Below are positions 1 through 8,838 of a DNA stretch of 64,000 nt, one piece after another. Positions within the stretch are counted from its first letter, which is position 1; every line of letters begins with the position of its first letter. Made by a program: the position numbers and the translations under genes. The stretch comes from Corynebacterium resistens DSM 45100 (GTDB taxonomy: Bacteria > Actinomycetota > Actinomycetes > Mycobacteriales > Mycobacteriaceae), in assembly GCF_000177535.2 (NCBI RefSeq), contig NC_015673.1, forward strand, positions 868,001 to 932,000, read 5' to 3'. The notes beneath the pieces were generated by a model that saw only the letters and a program-made list of their open reading frames with translations, was not told the origin of the DNA and searched no databases.

Positions 1-155
1 ATGAAATCGCTGAAATGAAATCTAAGATGCAGCGTATGCGCCCCGACCTACAACAGGAAGAGTACAAAGCGCTGTTCGCCGATCTGATGGCCCTAGAGAA
101 ATATCGGCGATCGCTCCAAGCCCGCGCGGCCGCGTATGGGGAATTGGATTTGTAA
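1..155 (+). CDS. dnaG: DNA primase, C-terminal end (partial)
   Basis: The reading frame is open from the window edge and ends in TAA at 153-155, giving about 50 residues. The Arg/Leu/Glu-rich helical tail (with segments ALFADLMALEKYRRSLQ and MKSKMQRMRP) resembles the C-terminal helicase-binding tail of actinobacterial DnaG, which makes RNA primers for replication. The tRNA-Asn gene further along would fit the usual dnaG neighbourhood. The call rests on a short tail only, so another helical protein end cannot be excluded. The gene converges on the YtxH-like gene six bases downstream. Confidence 0.65.
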   Translation, partial: EIAEMKSKMQRMRPDLQQEEYKALFADLMALEKYRRSLQARAAAYGELDL

Positions 156-161
156 CAGTCG

Positions 162-500
162 CTACTTGCGTTTTTTAAATGGATTGGCCGGGCGGCCGGA
201 TTTACCACCAGTCTGCGGTGGGTCGATGCGGTCACGTGGATGAGCGGTATCGGCCTCCACGATGGTCTGTCCATCGTCCAAACTGTGCCTAGTGGAATTG
301 GAGAGGTCACGAACCTCGTGCATCCGTGGGTCCGGATCCAAGCGGTTGGCTAGTGCCTTGCGGCTGGCACGGAGGGCGGCCTTGGTGACATCCGAGTTGA
401 CCGCTGTTTGGTAGCCGCGGCGGATTTGCTCGTAACGGCGGCGCCCTGCCTTGGTTCCCATGAGGTAGCCGGCGGCAGCTCCGACAACGAACTGAATCAT
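162..500 (-). CDS. YtxH-like small membrane-associated protein
   Basis: The protein has 112 residues. Its N-terminus holds a short hydrophobic glycine/alanine segment followed by GYLMGTKAGRRRYEQIRRGY, the pattern of the YtxH/gas-vesicle-like family that is widespread in actinobacteria. The rest is basic and polar, probably disordered, and ends in KKRK. An AAGGAG ribosome-binding site sits just before the ATG at 500, which fixes the start. The function of this family is not established; an envelope or stress association is often assumed. The gene is transcribed divergently from mscR. Confidence 0.7.
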   Translation of the reverse strand: MIQFVVGAAAGYLMGTKAGRRRYEQIRRGYQTAVNSDVTKAALRASRKALANRLDPDPRMHEVRDLSNSTRHSLDDGQTIVEADTAHPRDRIDPPQTGGKSGRPANPFKKRK

Positions 501-656
501 TCGGGTGATCTCCTTGGTAGGTCTCGCTGTGTCCTTTCACTATACGGTACCGCTCGGCGCTACCAACCAAAGTCCCTAATGAGAACCGTTTTCTGTATTT
601 GATTCTGTGCCACCATGGGAGCGTTGCTTGTCCGCTAATCCAAGGAGGAACTGTTG

Positions 657-1787
657 ATGACTGCACAAAATGCGGTGGCTGACCAAACTGTTAAAGGCGT
701 GATCGCCCGCGCTAAGGGAGAGCCCGTTGAGCTTGTCGACGTTGTGGTGCCCGCACCCGGTGACAATGACGTGATTGTAAAGATCCAAGCGTGCGGTGTG
801 TGCCACACGGACCTCGCCTACCGCGATGGTGGCATCTCCGATGATTACCCATTCCTGCTTGGCCATGAAGCCGCTGGCGTAGTTGAGGCCGTGGGGGAGC
901 GCGTTAGCCATGTGGAACCCGGCGACTACGTTGTGCTCAACTGGCGCGCAGTGTGCGGTGAATGTCGTGCCTGCCGCAAGGGCGAACCGAAGTACTGCTT
1001 CAACACTCACAACGCCAGCAAAAAGATGACCCTCGCGGAAGATGGCACTGAACTCGAAGCAGCCCTCGGAATTGGCGCCTTCATCGAAAAGACCATCGTT
1101 CACGAGGGCCAGTGCACCAAGGTCAACAATGCGGAGGATCCAGCTGTCGCAGGTCTGTTGGGGTGCGGCATCATGGCCGGCCTTGGTGCCACCATTAACA
1201 CCGGTGAGGTCAAGAGGGGCGAATCGGTCGCCGTCATCGGCGTTGGCGGTGTAGGCATGGCCGCAGTCGCCGGAGCTTCGTTGGCTGGTGCCACGCCGGT
1301 CATTGCTATTGATGTTTCCGACGCCAAGCTGCAGCGCGCCAAGGAAGAATTCGGGGCGACCCACACTATTAACTCCAAGGATCTGAGTGATGATGAGCTG
1401 ATCGAGAAGGTCCAAAAACTCACGGGCGGATTCGGTGTGGACGTAGTAGTAGATGCCGTCGGCGTACCCGCGACGTACAAACAGGCGTTCTACCTGCGCG
1501 ACTTGGCAGGTCGCGTCGTTCTCGTGGGAGTGCCTACCCCGGATATGAAGCTGGAATTGCCCTTGCTGGACGTCTTTGGCCGCGGCGGTTCCCTGAAATC
1601 CTCTTGGTACGGCGACTGCCTGCCAGAGCGCGACTTCCCTATGTATGTCGATCTTCACCTCGAGGGACGTTTCCCCTTGGATCGCTTCGTCGATGAGCGC
1701 ATTGAGCTCGAAGGCGTGGAGCAAGCATTCGAGACCATGAAGGCTGGCAAGGTTCTGCGTTCTGTCGTGGAGTTCAAAGCGGAATAA
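657..1787 (+). CDS. mscR: S-(hydroxymethyl)mycothiol dehydrogenase (formaldehyde / nitrosomycothiol detoxification)
   Basis: This is a zinc-dependent medium-chain alcohol dehydrogenase of 376 residues. CGVCHTDL with the following [12 protein letters not shown] supplies the catalytic zinc site, [15 protein letters not shown] supplies the structural zinc cysteines, and [13 protein letters not shown] is the NAD-binding loop. In mycothiol-producing actinobacteria this family oxidises S-hydroxymethylmycothiol and reduces S-nitrosomycothiol in the cytosol. The downstream metallo-hydrolase gives the same pair as Rv2259-Rv2260, which supports MscR over a generic alcohol dehydrogenase. AAGGAGG at 642-648 lies eight bases before the ATG at 657; a TTG three bases earlier is the alternative start. 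Confidence 0.85.
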   Translation: MTAQNAVADQTVKGVIARAKGEPVELVDVVVPAPGDNDVIVKIQACGVCHTDLAYRDGGISDDYPFLLGHEAAGVVEAVGERVSHVEPGDYVVLNWRAVCGECRACRKGEPKYCFNTHNASKKMTLAEDGTELEAALGIGAFIEKTIVHEGQCTKVNNAEDPAVAGLLGCGIMAGLGATINTGEVKRGESVAVIGVGGVGMAAVAGASLAGATPVIAIDVSDAKLQRAKEEFGATHTINSKDLSDDELIEKVQKLTGGFGVDVVVDAVGVPATYKQAFYLRDLAGRVVLVGVPTPDMKLELPLLDVFGRGGSLKSSWYGDCLPERDFPMYVDLHLEGRFPLDRFVDERIELEGVEQAFETMKAGKVLRSVVEFKAE

Positions 1788-1835
1788 ACCTCGCCCCGCC
1801 CACGTTGAACTCACACGAAGAAAGGCAATTACGCG

Positions 1836-2504
1836 ATGAGTAACACAACCGATTTCACCACTTCAGGTGCCAGCGCCACCGGCTTGCGTATTGAGCGGGT
1901 AGTAACCAGCGGTGTATTCGCCCTCGACGGTGGTGAATGGGACGTTGATAACAACATTTGGATCCTCGGCGATGATTCCGAATGCTATGTCATCGACGCA
2001 GCCCACAACGCCCAGCCAATCATCGACGCAGTCGGTGATCGCAAGGTCAAGGGCATCATTTGTTCTCATGCTCACAACGATCACATCACGGTCGCTCCCG
2101 AGCTCTCCGAGAAACTCGATGCTCCCATTTTCTGCCACCCTGGCGACAAGATGTTGTGGGATGAGACCCACCCAGAGGTCACTCCGCACGATCTCGCCGA
2201 TGGCCAGAAATTCGCCGTCTCGGGCACCGAGCTCAAAGTCATTAACACCCCTGGGCACTCCCCAGGATCGTGTTCTTTCTACCTGCCCGAGGCCAAGGTT
2301 CTTTTCAGCGGCGATACTTTGTTCGCCGGTGGACCTGGTGCCACAGGCCGTTCTTACAGTGATTTCGATACGATCATCGGCTCCATCCGTGGCAGCTTGC
2401 TCACCTTGCCGGCAGAAACCGAGGTCTACACGGGCCATGGCGATGCCACCAGCATTGGTGATGAAGCCCCTCACCTCGAAGAGTGGATTAAACGCGGATA
2501 TTAA
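1836..2504 (+). CDS. Metallo-beta-lactamase-fold hydrolase (glyoxalase II-like)
   Basis: The protein has 222 residues. SHAHNDH (residues 77-83) is the HxHxDH metal-binding motif, followed by NTPGHSPGS and LFSGDTLF, which carry the further histidine and bridging aspartate, and a late GHG. This is the layout of glyoxalase II-type thiolester hydrolases. It follows mscR by 48 bases, matching Rv2259-Rv2260, so I infer hydrolysis of the S-formylmycothiol made by MscR. The substrate is inferred from context only. An AAAGG stretch precedes the ATG. Confidence 0.8.
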   Translation: MSNTTDFTTSGASATGLRIERVVTSGVFALDGGEWDVDNNIWILGDDSECYVIDAAHNAQPIIDAVGDRKVKGIICSHAHNDHITVAPELSEKLDAPIFCHPGDKMLWDETHPEVTPHDLADGQKFAVSGTELKVINTPGHSPGSCSFYLPEAKVLFSGDTLFAGGPGATGRSYSDFDTIIGSIRGSLLTLPAETEVYTGHGDATSIGDEAPHLEEWIKRGY

Positions 2505-2510
2505 AACCAA

Positions 2511-2535
2511 GGCGGTGGGCATTATCCCCACCGCC
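2511..2535. terminator. Hairpin between the MBL-fold hydrolase gene and copA
   Basis: GGCGGTGGG (2511-2519) pairs perfectly with CCCACCGCC (2527-2535) across a seven-base loop. No T-run follows. It could act as a weak terminator or RNA-stabilising structure after the mscR operon; copA starts 24 bases later without a clear ribosome-binding site. Confidence 0.4.
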
Positions 2536-2558
2536 TGCCCAGCACCCCGGACATTCTC

Positions 2559-4844
2559 ATGATTTCAGCATCTACCAGTTCACCCGACACGCTCGACCTG
2601 TCCATCACCGGCATGACGTGCGCCGCATGCGCGAACCGCATCGAGCGCAAGCTCAACAAGATGGACGGCATTTCCGCCACCGTGAATTACGCCACGGAGA
2701 AGGCACACATCCAGTCCGCGGACGGTAGTTCAGCAGCTTTACCAGACGCCCAAGAATTCATCGACCTTGTTGACTCCATGGGTTACGGAGCCCAAGTGGA
2801 TCGGCCTGCGAGTGCTGCTGAAGATGCTGAGACAGAGGACGACGGGGCGCCTGACCAGGAGTTGCACACGCTGCGCCAACGTGTAGTGATTAGCGCGTGG
2901 TTAGCGGTGCCGGTGATCGCTCTAGCGATGGTGCCCGCGTTGCAGTTTAAGCACTGGCAGTGGCTATCGCTGACTCTGGCCGCCCCCGTGATTGTGTGGG
3001 GTGGATGGCCATTTCACCGCGCCACGTGGAAGAACCTTAAGCAAAGCGCGTTCACGATGGATTCGCTGATCACGATCGGAACGCTGTCGGCTTTTGCGTG
3101 GTCGTTGTATGCGCTGTTTTTCGGAAGCGCAGGGATGCCCGGAATGCGCCATTCGTGGGTGCTGTTCGGGCCAGATGCGGGCAGTACGCACGGTGGCCCG
3201 GCGGGGGATATCTACCTGGAGGTCGGCGCGGGAGTGATCCTCTTCGTGTTGGCGGGGCGGTATTTCGAGAAGCGCGCTAAGCACCGGGCGGGAAGTGCAC
3301 TGCGGGCTCTTACCCAGCTGGGTGCGCGCGAGGTGACGGTGTGCGAATGGGAGAGTGCTGGGGAGGTTGGTGCTGGCGCCGGTTCCGTCGTTCCCCGTTC
3401 CGAGCGCACCCTGCCCATTGATCAGCTACAGGTGGGGCAGTACTTCGTAGTGCGCCCAGGGGAGAAAATCGCGACGGACGGAGTGGTTGTCGATGGGCAC
3501 TCGGCGATCGATGCGTCCATGCTGACGGGTGAATCCGTTCCGGTGGAAGTGCACGCGGGGGATCGCGTGACGGGCGCGACAATCAACACTTCCGGCCGTC
3601 TGGTCGTGCGGGCGGAAAAGGTGGGGGCCGATACCCAGCTTGCTCACATGGCCAAGCTTGTGGAAGAAGCGCAATCCGGCAAAGCACCCGTGCAGCGCTT
3701 GGCGGACAAGATTTCGGGCGTGTTCGTCCCCATCGTCATCACCATCGCGGTGGCAGTTTTCGTGGGCTGGTGGCTGGCCACTGGAGACATTGCACGCGGT
3801 TTCGCTACGGCGGTTGCGGTATTGATCGTTGCATGTCCGTGTGCGCTGGGCCTTGCCACACCCACGGCGTTGTTGGTCGGTACCGGTCGGGGAGCACGCG
3901 AGGGCATCTTGATTAAGGGGCCCGAAATCTTGGAGTCCGCCCGCGGTGTGGATACCGCCGTGCTGGACAAGACGGGCACTGTGACCACAGGCGAGATGAC
4001 AGTCACTGCAGTCAACTCCGAACCTGGATGGGCGGATGCAGAGGTCTTACGCTTGGCCGCCGCGGTGGAGGCCGGTTCCGAGCATCCTATTGGTCGTGCG
4101 ATTGTGGACGCTGCCGGGGAGCAGCGGGGCGTCGAAACAAAGGAAACAGGAGAAAAAGTAAAACGTTTCCGCAGCATCGCTGGGCGTGGCGTGGAGGCAA
4201 CGGTTGACGGGCGCATGGTGCAGGTTGGCCGTGGGTTCATCGAGGCTTCGAGTGAGCTGATTCCGGTGATTGTTGACGGAAAGCTCGCAGGTTCCATCGA
4301 GGTGCGTGATGGTGTGAAACCCACGAGCGCGGCTGCTGTCGCGGATTTGAAGCGGATGGGGCTGCGGCCGATTTTGCTGACTGGTGACGCCGAGGCAGTC
4401 GCGCGCCGGGTAGCCACGGAGGTTGGCATTGATGCGGCAGATGTGATTGCGGAGGTCATGCCCGAGGACAAGGTGGCCAAGGTGCGCAGCTTGCAGGAAC
4501 GCGAGGCTGTGGTCGCGATGATTGGCGATGGGGTCAATGATGCGGCGGCTTTGGCTCAAGCGGATTTGGGCATCGCGATGGGGTCGGGAACGGATGCAGC
4601 TATCGAGGCTGCGGACATTACATTGGTGCGCGCGGAGTTGCCCGCGGTGGTTGATGCAATCCAGTTGTCGCGCCGTACTTTGCGTACGATCAAGGGCAAC
4701 CTGTTTTGGGCTTTCGCTTACAACGTGGCTGCGATTCCACTTGCGGCAGCTGGATTGCTGAATCCAATGCTGGCTGGGGCTGCGATGGCCCTTTCTAGTG
4801 TGTTTGTTGTTAGCAACAGTCTGAGACTGCGAGGACGGAGTTAA
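2559..4844 (+). CDS. copA: Copper-translocating P1B-type ATPase
   Basis: The protein has 761 residues. One N-terminal heavy-metal-associated domain carries GMTCAACAN (Cys21, Cys24). Membrane helices follow, then TGES in the actuator domain, the CPC metal-binding motif in the sixth helix (about residue 425), the phosphorylation motif DKTGT, the SEHPIGRAI histidine-proline locus and the hinge [13 protein letters not shown] together with a CAAC N-terminal site marks Cu(I)/Ag(I) export across the plasma membrane. No copper regulator (CsoR, CueR) or chaperone is adjacent. The start lacks a clear ribosome-binding site. An IS element lies about 90 bases beyond the stop and leaves the gene intact. 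Confidence 0.9.
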   Translation: MISASTSSPDTLDLSITGMTCAACANRIERKLNKMDGISATVNYATEKAHIQSADGSSAALPDAQEFIDLVDSMGYGAQVDRPASAAEDAETEDDGAPDQELHTLRQRVVISAWLAVPVIALAMVPALQFKHWQWLSLTLAAPVIVWGGWPFHRATWKNLKQSAFTMDSLITIGTLSAFAWSLYALFFGSAGMPGMRHSWVLFGPDAGSTHGGPAGDIYLEVGAGVILFVLAGRYFEKRAKHRAGSALRALTQLGAREVTVCEWESAGEVGAGAGSVVPRSERTLPIDQLQVGQYFVVRPGEKIATDGVVVDGHSAIDASMLTGESVPVEVHAGDRVTGATINTSGRLVVRAEKVGADTQLAHMAKLVEEAQSGKAPVQRLADKISGVFVPIVITIAVAVFVGWWLATGDIARGFATAVAVLIVACPCALGLATPTALLVGTGRGAREGILIKGPEILESARGVDTAVLDKTGTVTTGEMTVTAVNSEPGWADAEVLRLAAAVEAGSEHPIGRAIVDAAGEQRGVETKETGEKVKRFRSIAGRGVEATVDGRMVQVGRGFIEASSELIPVIVDGKLAGSIEVRDGVKPTSAAAVADLKRMGLRPILLTGDAEAVARRVATEVGIDAADVIAEVMPEDKVAKVRSLQEREAVVAMIGDGVNDAAALAQADLGIAMGSGTDAAIEAADITLVRAELPAVVDAIQLSRRTLRTIKGNLFWAFAYNVAAIPLAAAGLLNPMLAGAAMALSSVFVVSNSLRLRGRS

Positions 4845-4936
4845 GTAGGCGGCTACTTTGCTGCCGTCGCCATGATTGGCCAACACTTTGGTACCTGCTC
4901 GGATGAGTGGTGAAGCATTACCGTAGGGTGCATCGC

Positions 4937-6321
4937 GGGTTAAGCGACAAAATGTGTGTCCGGAATCGTTGATTTTCATGCTCTGAACTCCGCGTTTGCG
5001 GAAAATATATGCTCCAAAAGCATATATTGGCCCTCTCTTGCGAAAATCCCCGGTGTGGCTGCCATGGTGTGCTACGGAGCGGTGGTTCGGTTGCCCAATG
5101 CCAAAGAACCGACCACGCTGCCATTGTGGCGGCGATATGAAACGAAACGGCACCACCAGCAACGGGACGACCCGGTGGCGGTGCAAAATCTGCGGTGCTT
5201 CACTGACCAAGCAGCGCAGCGATATCACCAACGCAGCCCTATTTCGTGCGTTCATCCAGCACCTGACCGCCGGGACCAGTCTTGCGGCGATCGCCGGCAA
5301 CATGAGCTGCTCGACACGTACGCTGCAGCGCAAATTCGATGCCTTTTGGCTGGTTGACGTGCCTGACCCGACCATCGGCCATACAGGCAGGGTCTACGAC
5401 CAGATCTTCATCGACGGCACCTACACCGCAGGTGGCTGTCTGATCGTGGCGGCAACGCTCGACCACGTCATCGCCTGGCACTGGTGCAAACAAGAAACCA
5501 CACACGACTACAAGCGCCTGCTCGAGCGCATCGAAGCACCGTTGATCGCTGTGATCGACGGTGGCCGAGGAGCCACAAGCGCAATTAAAACGTGCTGGCC
5601 AAACACCAAAATCCAACGCTGCCTCGTGCACGCCCAACGCAGAGTACGCCGCTACACCACCTCACGACCACGCACTGATGCTGGCCGCACCATCTACCGA
5701 CTCGCGCTGAAACTCACCCGCATCACCACCCTGGACGAGGCTGCACAATGGGGTGCACAACTGCAAGAGTTTCACACGCTCTACAAGGATTGGCTCAACG
5801 AAAAGACACAGGTCAAAGACCCGAAAACAGCAAAAGACACACTCGTGTGGACCCATGTCAACGTGCGCAAGGCCTACAACAGTCTCAACCACCTGTGGCG
5901 CAATGACCTGCTGTTTGTCTACCTCAAGCCCCCGAAAGGTGTGCTCGAGCCGCACCGGATCAAATCCACCACCAACAGTCTTGAAGGCGGCATCAACGCC
6001 CAGCTGAAGCTCCTTGCAAGAACTCATCGCGGCAGACGCGGTGAGCACCAACGCAAAATGCTGGATTGGTGGCTGTATCTGAAAACGGAACTGCCTGGCG
6101 ATCCAATAGAAATCGCCAGACAGTCCAACTGGGGCCAGAACCAACTCGCCAAAGTTACAACCCTGACCCGAAACGAGAACCAAGCCGACTATGAAACAGG
6201 ACAACCAGCCCTCTACGACAACGGTATCGATACCGAGTACACACACTCAATCGGCATCCAAAAAGGCCACATCTAACCCCGCGACACGCCGATAGCAGAC
6301 ACACATTTTGTCGCTTAACCC
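4937..6321 (+). mobile_element. Intact IS1249-like insertion sequence (IS256-type), 1385 bp
   Basis: Perfect 24-bp terminal inverted repeats lie at 4937-4960 (beginning GGGTTAAGCGACAAAATG) and 6298-6321. They are flanked by an 8-bp direct repeat TGCATCGC at 4929-4936 and 6322-6329. The element carries one complete transposase. Target duplications of 8-9 bp are typical of the IS256 family, and the transposase matches my recollection of the corynebacterial IS1249 group. The insertion lies in the spacer between copA and tRNA-Asn. The perfect ends and duplication suggest it is recent and potentially active. Confidence 0.93.
5098..6276 (+). CDS. IS1249-family transposase
   Basis: The protein has 392 residues if started at the ATG at 5098 (MPKNRPRCHCGG). 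The open frame extends further upstream toward the left repeat, but the family start is this internal Met. The N-terminus has a four-cysteine zinc ribbon (CHCGG ... CKICGA) and a helix-turn-helix-like segment. The core carries IFIDGTYTAGG, VIDGGRGATSA and NSLEGG, which hold the probable catalytic Asp, Asp and Glu. It excises and inserts the surrounding element. I see no frameshift or internal stop. Confidence 0.9.
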   Translation: MPKNRPRCHCGGDMKRNGTTSNGTTRWRCKICGASLTKQRSDITNAALFRAFIQHLTAGTSLAAIAGNMSCSTRTLQRKFDAFWLVDVPDPTIGHTGRVYDQIFIDGTYTAGGCLIVAATLDHVIAWHWCKQETTHDYKRLLERIEAPLIAVIDGGRGATSAIKTCWPNTKIQRCLVHAQRRVRRYTTSRPRTDAGRTIYRLALKLTRITTLDEAAQWGAQLQEFHTLYKDWLNEKTQVKDPKTAKDTLVWTHVNVRKAYNSLNHLWRNDLLFVYLKPPKGVLEPHRIKSTTNSLEGGINAQLKLLARTHRGRRGEHQRKMLDWWLYLKTELPGDPIEIARQSNWGQNQLAKVTTLTRNENQADYETGQPALYDNGIDTEYTHSIGIQKGHI

Positions 6322-6344
6322 TGCATCGCTGACCTATTGAAAAC

Positions 6345-6388
6345 GACAAAACCCCTCGAGGGCTGCTATGCAGCTCCCGAGGGGCCGA
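6345..6388 (-). terminator. Rho-independent terminator of tRNA-Asn
   Basis: On the minus strand CCCCTCG pairs with CGAGGGG (6378-6384 with 6352-6358), extended by an imperfect inner stem around CTGC/GCAG. The run TTTTGTCGTTTT follows at 6343-6351. It lies nine bases beyond the tRNA 3' end. Confidence 0.8.
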
Positions 6389-6396
6389 AAACCTTG

Positions 6397-6469
6397 CTCC
6401 CCCAACTGGGCTCGAACCAGTGACCCTTCGATTAACAGTCGAATGCTCTGCCAACTGAGCTATGGGGGA
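6397..6469 (-). tRNA. tRNA-Asn (GTT)
   Basis: The minus strand folds into a 73-nt cloverleaf. The acceptor TCCCCCA pairs with TGGGGGA, the anticodon loop reads CTGTTAA (anticodon GTT), and the T-arm contains GGTTCGAGCC. The 3' CCA is not encoded. Confidence 0.95.
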
Positions 6470-6663
6470 ATAGCTTGTGCTTTACCAGCGCGGTGCGCTG
6501 TGCAACGAGTCCATACTCTATATCGCTTTTGTGTGAACTTACAAATCAGCATGTCAGAGCGGTAATTGGCGATTGTGGTGGAAATCCAGGTTGATGCTGC
6601 CGCTCCTATTGAGGGAGTGGATTACAGGCGTGGGATGTTGGTGTGGTTGAATCTTTTAGTGCT

Positions 6664-6740
6664 GGGGCTATAGCTCAGTCGGTTAGAGCCGCGGACTCAT
6701 AATCCGCTGGTCGCGGGTTCGAGCCCCGCTGGCCCCACCA
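6664..6740 (+). tRNA. tRNA with CAT anticodon (Met elongator or Ile2)
   Basis: A cloverleaf with acceptor GGGGCTA / TGGCCCC, D-arm AGCTCAGTCGGTTAGAGC, anticodon loop CTCATAA and T-arm GGGTTCGAGCC; CCA is encoded at 6738-6740. CAT is read as methionine, or as isoleucine (AUA) when TilS modifies it to lysidine. Sequence alone does not separate the two reliably here. Confidence 0.9.
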
Positions 6741-6746
6741 GCGGTT

Positions 6747-6780
6747 AACCCCAGTTCCCCCGTGGAGCTGGGGTTTCGTC
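6747..6780 (+). terminator. Terminator after the CAT-anticodon tRNA
   Basis: AACCCCAG (6747-6754) pairs with CTGGGGTT (6768-6775), followed by TTCGTCGTTT. It follows the tRNA by seven bases. Confidence 0.75.
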
Positions 6781-6855
6781 GTTTGCTCCGGTTGTGGGTG
6801 TGCGGATCAGGGTAGCTCTGGAGCGTGCCCGCGCGGTAGAGTGAGTGCTTTGTGA

Positions 6856-6922
6856 GGGGCCACGGCTGCGTGCGCCCAAGTGGCCCCATGGTGCGCAGGT
6901 TGAAACTTTCGGGTACCACCTG
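6856..6922 (+). promoter_or_regulatory. Structured 5' leader of corA (two hairpins)
   Basis: GGGGCCAC (6856-6863) pairs with GTGGCCCC (6880-6887), and GCAGGT (6894-6899) pairs with ACCTGC (6917-6922). Both lie between the upstream tRNA terminator and the corA ribosome-binding site (AGGAG, about 6936-6941). The structures could be a leader that responds to magnesium, or simple mRNA folds. I see no match to a known riboswitch class. Confidence 0.35.
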
Positions 6923-6948
6923 CTTGATTCCCGAAAAGGAGCTCTAGG

Positions 6949-8178
6949 ATGACGAATAACCGAGCCACAGATCCTCGCCGGAATAGTCGAGCTTCCCGAT
7001 TGCGCAAACTTGAACGTAACCAGATTCCCACGGTGACTTCGCGTGGGGACGAGGTGGCGTCGTTAAAAAAGAACCCGAATGCTGCCACCCCAAAGCGACC
7101 AACGGTGCCCGGTGCCCGCAAAGTGAGCTTGTCCCGGCTGACCCGATCCCCGAAGAAAACGAAGCCGGGCCTGACCGTTCCGGTGCAGCGCGCGGTCGAT
7201 CATTGTCGCGTGATCGTCGATGGCGAAGCCAAGGCGGGTGAGTACACGATGCTCGCGGCGAGGCGGGAAGTGGAAGAGATGGGGCGCGGTTTTGTGTGGC
7301 TCAGCCTCAACCAACCCGACGAATTCCAGATGGACCGGGTGGCTGAAGAGTTTGATATTCACCCGCTGATCGTGGAGGACGTCATTGTGGCACACCAACG
7401 CCCCAAGATTGAACGCTACGATGACCAGCTGTTTTTCGTGGTGCGTGACGTGCACTACGTGGAAGAAGAGCAAGTCACCAACACCCGCGAAATCATTAGC
7501 ACGGGTGAGGTGCAAATGATCATCGGGCACGATTTCATCGTCACGATTCGCCACAACTCTGAGCCCATCGAGCCACTGCAATACCTCGCGAGTGAACCCG
7601 AGCTACGCGACATGGGGCCGATCGCGTTGGCATGGAAAGTCGCGGACCTCATGGTGGACGAATACGCCCGCATCGCGCAGTTGCTCGGCGAAGAAGTGGA
7701 CCTTCTAGAAGAAGAGGTATTCACCCCCGGTCGCCCCATCGATATCGAGCACATCTACATGTACAAGCGAGAAATCGTGGAAATGCGCCACGCAACGGAG
7801 CCACTGATTCCGGCGCTCAAGGCGCTTTCGACCGACCATAAGGACAAGGTCAACAAGCTATTGCGCAGCTACTTCCGCGATGCGCTGGATCACGCCATTA
7901 CCGCCACCCAACGTATTGAAGGGTTTGATTCCCGGCTGACATCGCTGATCGACGCTTCCGTTGCGAAGATCACCCTGCAGCAGAACCAAGATATGCGTAC
8001 GATCTCCGCAGTAGTCGGGATGGCTGCGGTGCCTACACTTATCGCCGGTATCTATGGCATGAATTTCGATAACATGCCTGAGCTGCATATGCAGTATGGC
8101 TACCCTCTGACACTGCTGGGCATTCTGCTTGCTGTGCTGTTGATGTATGCCTGGTTCAAGAAGAACCACTGGCTATAG
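6949..8178 (+). CDS. corA: CorA-type magnesium/divalent cation channel
   Basis: The protein has 409 residues. A basic N-terminal extension of about 75 residues precedes the usual soluble funnel domain. Two C-terminal membrane helices follow, the first ending in the signature GMN (370-372) and continuing FDNMPEL. The tail is KKNHWL. CorA forms a homopentameric Mg2+ channel in the plasma membrane. The start is set by AAAGGAG shortly before the ATG. The two hairpins in the leader may take part in regulation. The long basic N-terminus is unusual in enteric CorA but common in actinobacterial homologues. Confidence 0.9.
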   Translation: MTNNRATDPRRNSRASRLRKLERNQIPTVTSRGDEVASLKKNPNAATPKRPTVPGARKVSLSRLTRSPKKTKPGLTVPVQRAVDHCRVIVDGEAKAGEYTMLAARREVEEMGRGFVWLSLNQPDEFQMDRVAEEFDIHPLIVEDVIVAHQRPKIERYDDQLFFVVRDVHYVEEEQVTNTREIISTGEVQMIIGHDFIVTIRHNSEPIEPLQYLASEPELRDMGPIALAWKVADLMVDEYARIAQLLGEEVDLLEEEVFTPGRPIDIEHIYMYKREIVEMRHATEPLIPALKALSTDHKDKVNKLLRSYFRDALDHAITATQRIEGFDSRLTSLIDASVAKITLQQNQDMRTISAVVGMAAVPTLIAGIYGMNFDNMPELHMQYGYPLTLLGILLAVLLMYAWFKKNHWL

Positions 8179-8217
8179 GCGCGAGCTGCAGGCACCGGCA
8201 CTGGCACACTGGGGTGC

Positions 8218-8815
8218 ATGGCTGACCAAGTTTTCACCAAGCACAACACTGGACGTACCGCCGAATGGGAAGTCGCGGGCTTTGAAGTGGCTGGGTGACG
8301 GCTACCAAGGCCCCAATGAGTCTTTGATGCCGCTTCCGCTGCAATCCCACGACAGTTGGGGTGCCTTCTACAGCTCTGTGATCGTTCACCCCCTAGCCGA
8401 GCATGCTCTTTCTGCGGGTTCCCTTTCTTCCGACGACGCCACGCTGATCACCGAATTGTGTCACCGGTTGGACTCCGGGGAGTTCGATGATGGCACAGCA
8501 CCTTCCCGCGTGCACGGGGATCTGTGGTCCGGCAATGTGCTCTGGGACGATCAAGGTGCGATCCTCATCGACCCGTGTGCGCACGGCGGACACGGGTTCG
8601 CCGATGTTGCGGCTCTGGGAATCTTCGGTGCACCACACTTGGACGCGATCATTGGGGCTTATGCGGACGTACGCGACTTGAACACGTCTCAACCGGACTG
8701 GCAACGCACTTTGTGCCTCCACCGCCTGCATTTGCTGCTGTTGCACGTCGCCGTTTTTGGTAGCTCATACCGCTCACAAACAATGGCGGACGTGCGTGCG
8801 GCGTTGGCCCTGTAG
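8218..8815 (+). pseudogene. Fructosamine kinase-like remnant (N-lobe deletion plus frameshift)
   Basis: From the ATG at 8218 the frame reads MADQVFTKHN...GFEVAG, the usual family start, then stops at TGA 8296. The next frame continues exactly at LKWLGDGYQG and runs to 8815 with the family's catalytic SRVHGDLWSGNVLW and LIDPCAHGGHG. In intact fructosamine kinases roughly 70 residues, including the nucleotide-binding lobe, separate the Leu-Trp-Leu segment from GDGY. Here the two are fused directly and out of frame. The C-terminal half alone would need a start inside corA. I therefore read it as inactive. Confidence 0.75.
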
Positions 8816-8838
8816 AGGGGCTGGGATTCTAGAGGGCG

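Noticed and set aside
576..1814. Long minus-strand frame opposite mscR.
   Set aside because: It is antisense to a clear dehydrogenase, lacks family features and has no ribosome-binding site.
4845..4936. Possibility that the IS element split a minus-strand gene whose reading frame runs toward copA.
   Set aside because: Rejoining the target site gives an in-frame TAG just upstream and no plausible start, and the frame continues antisense through copA without a sensible end.
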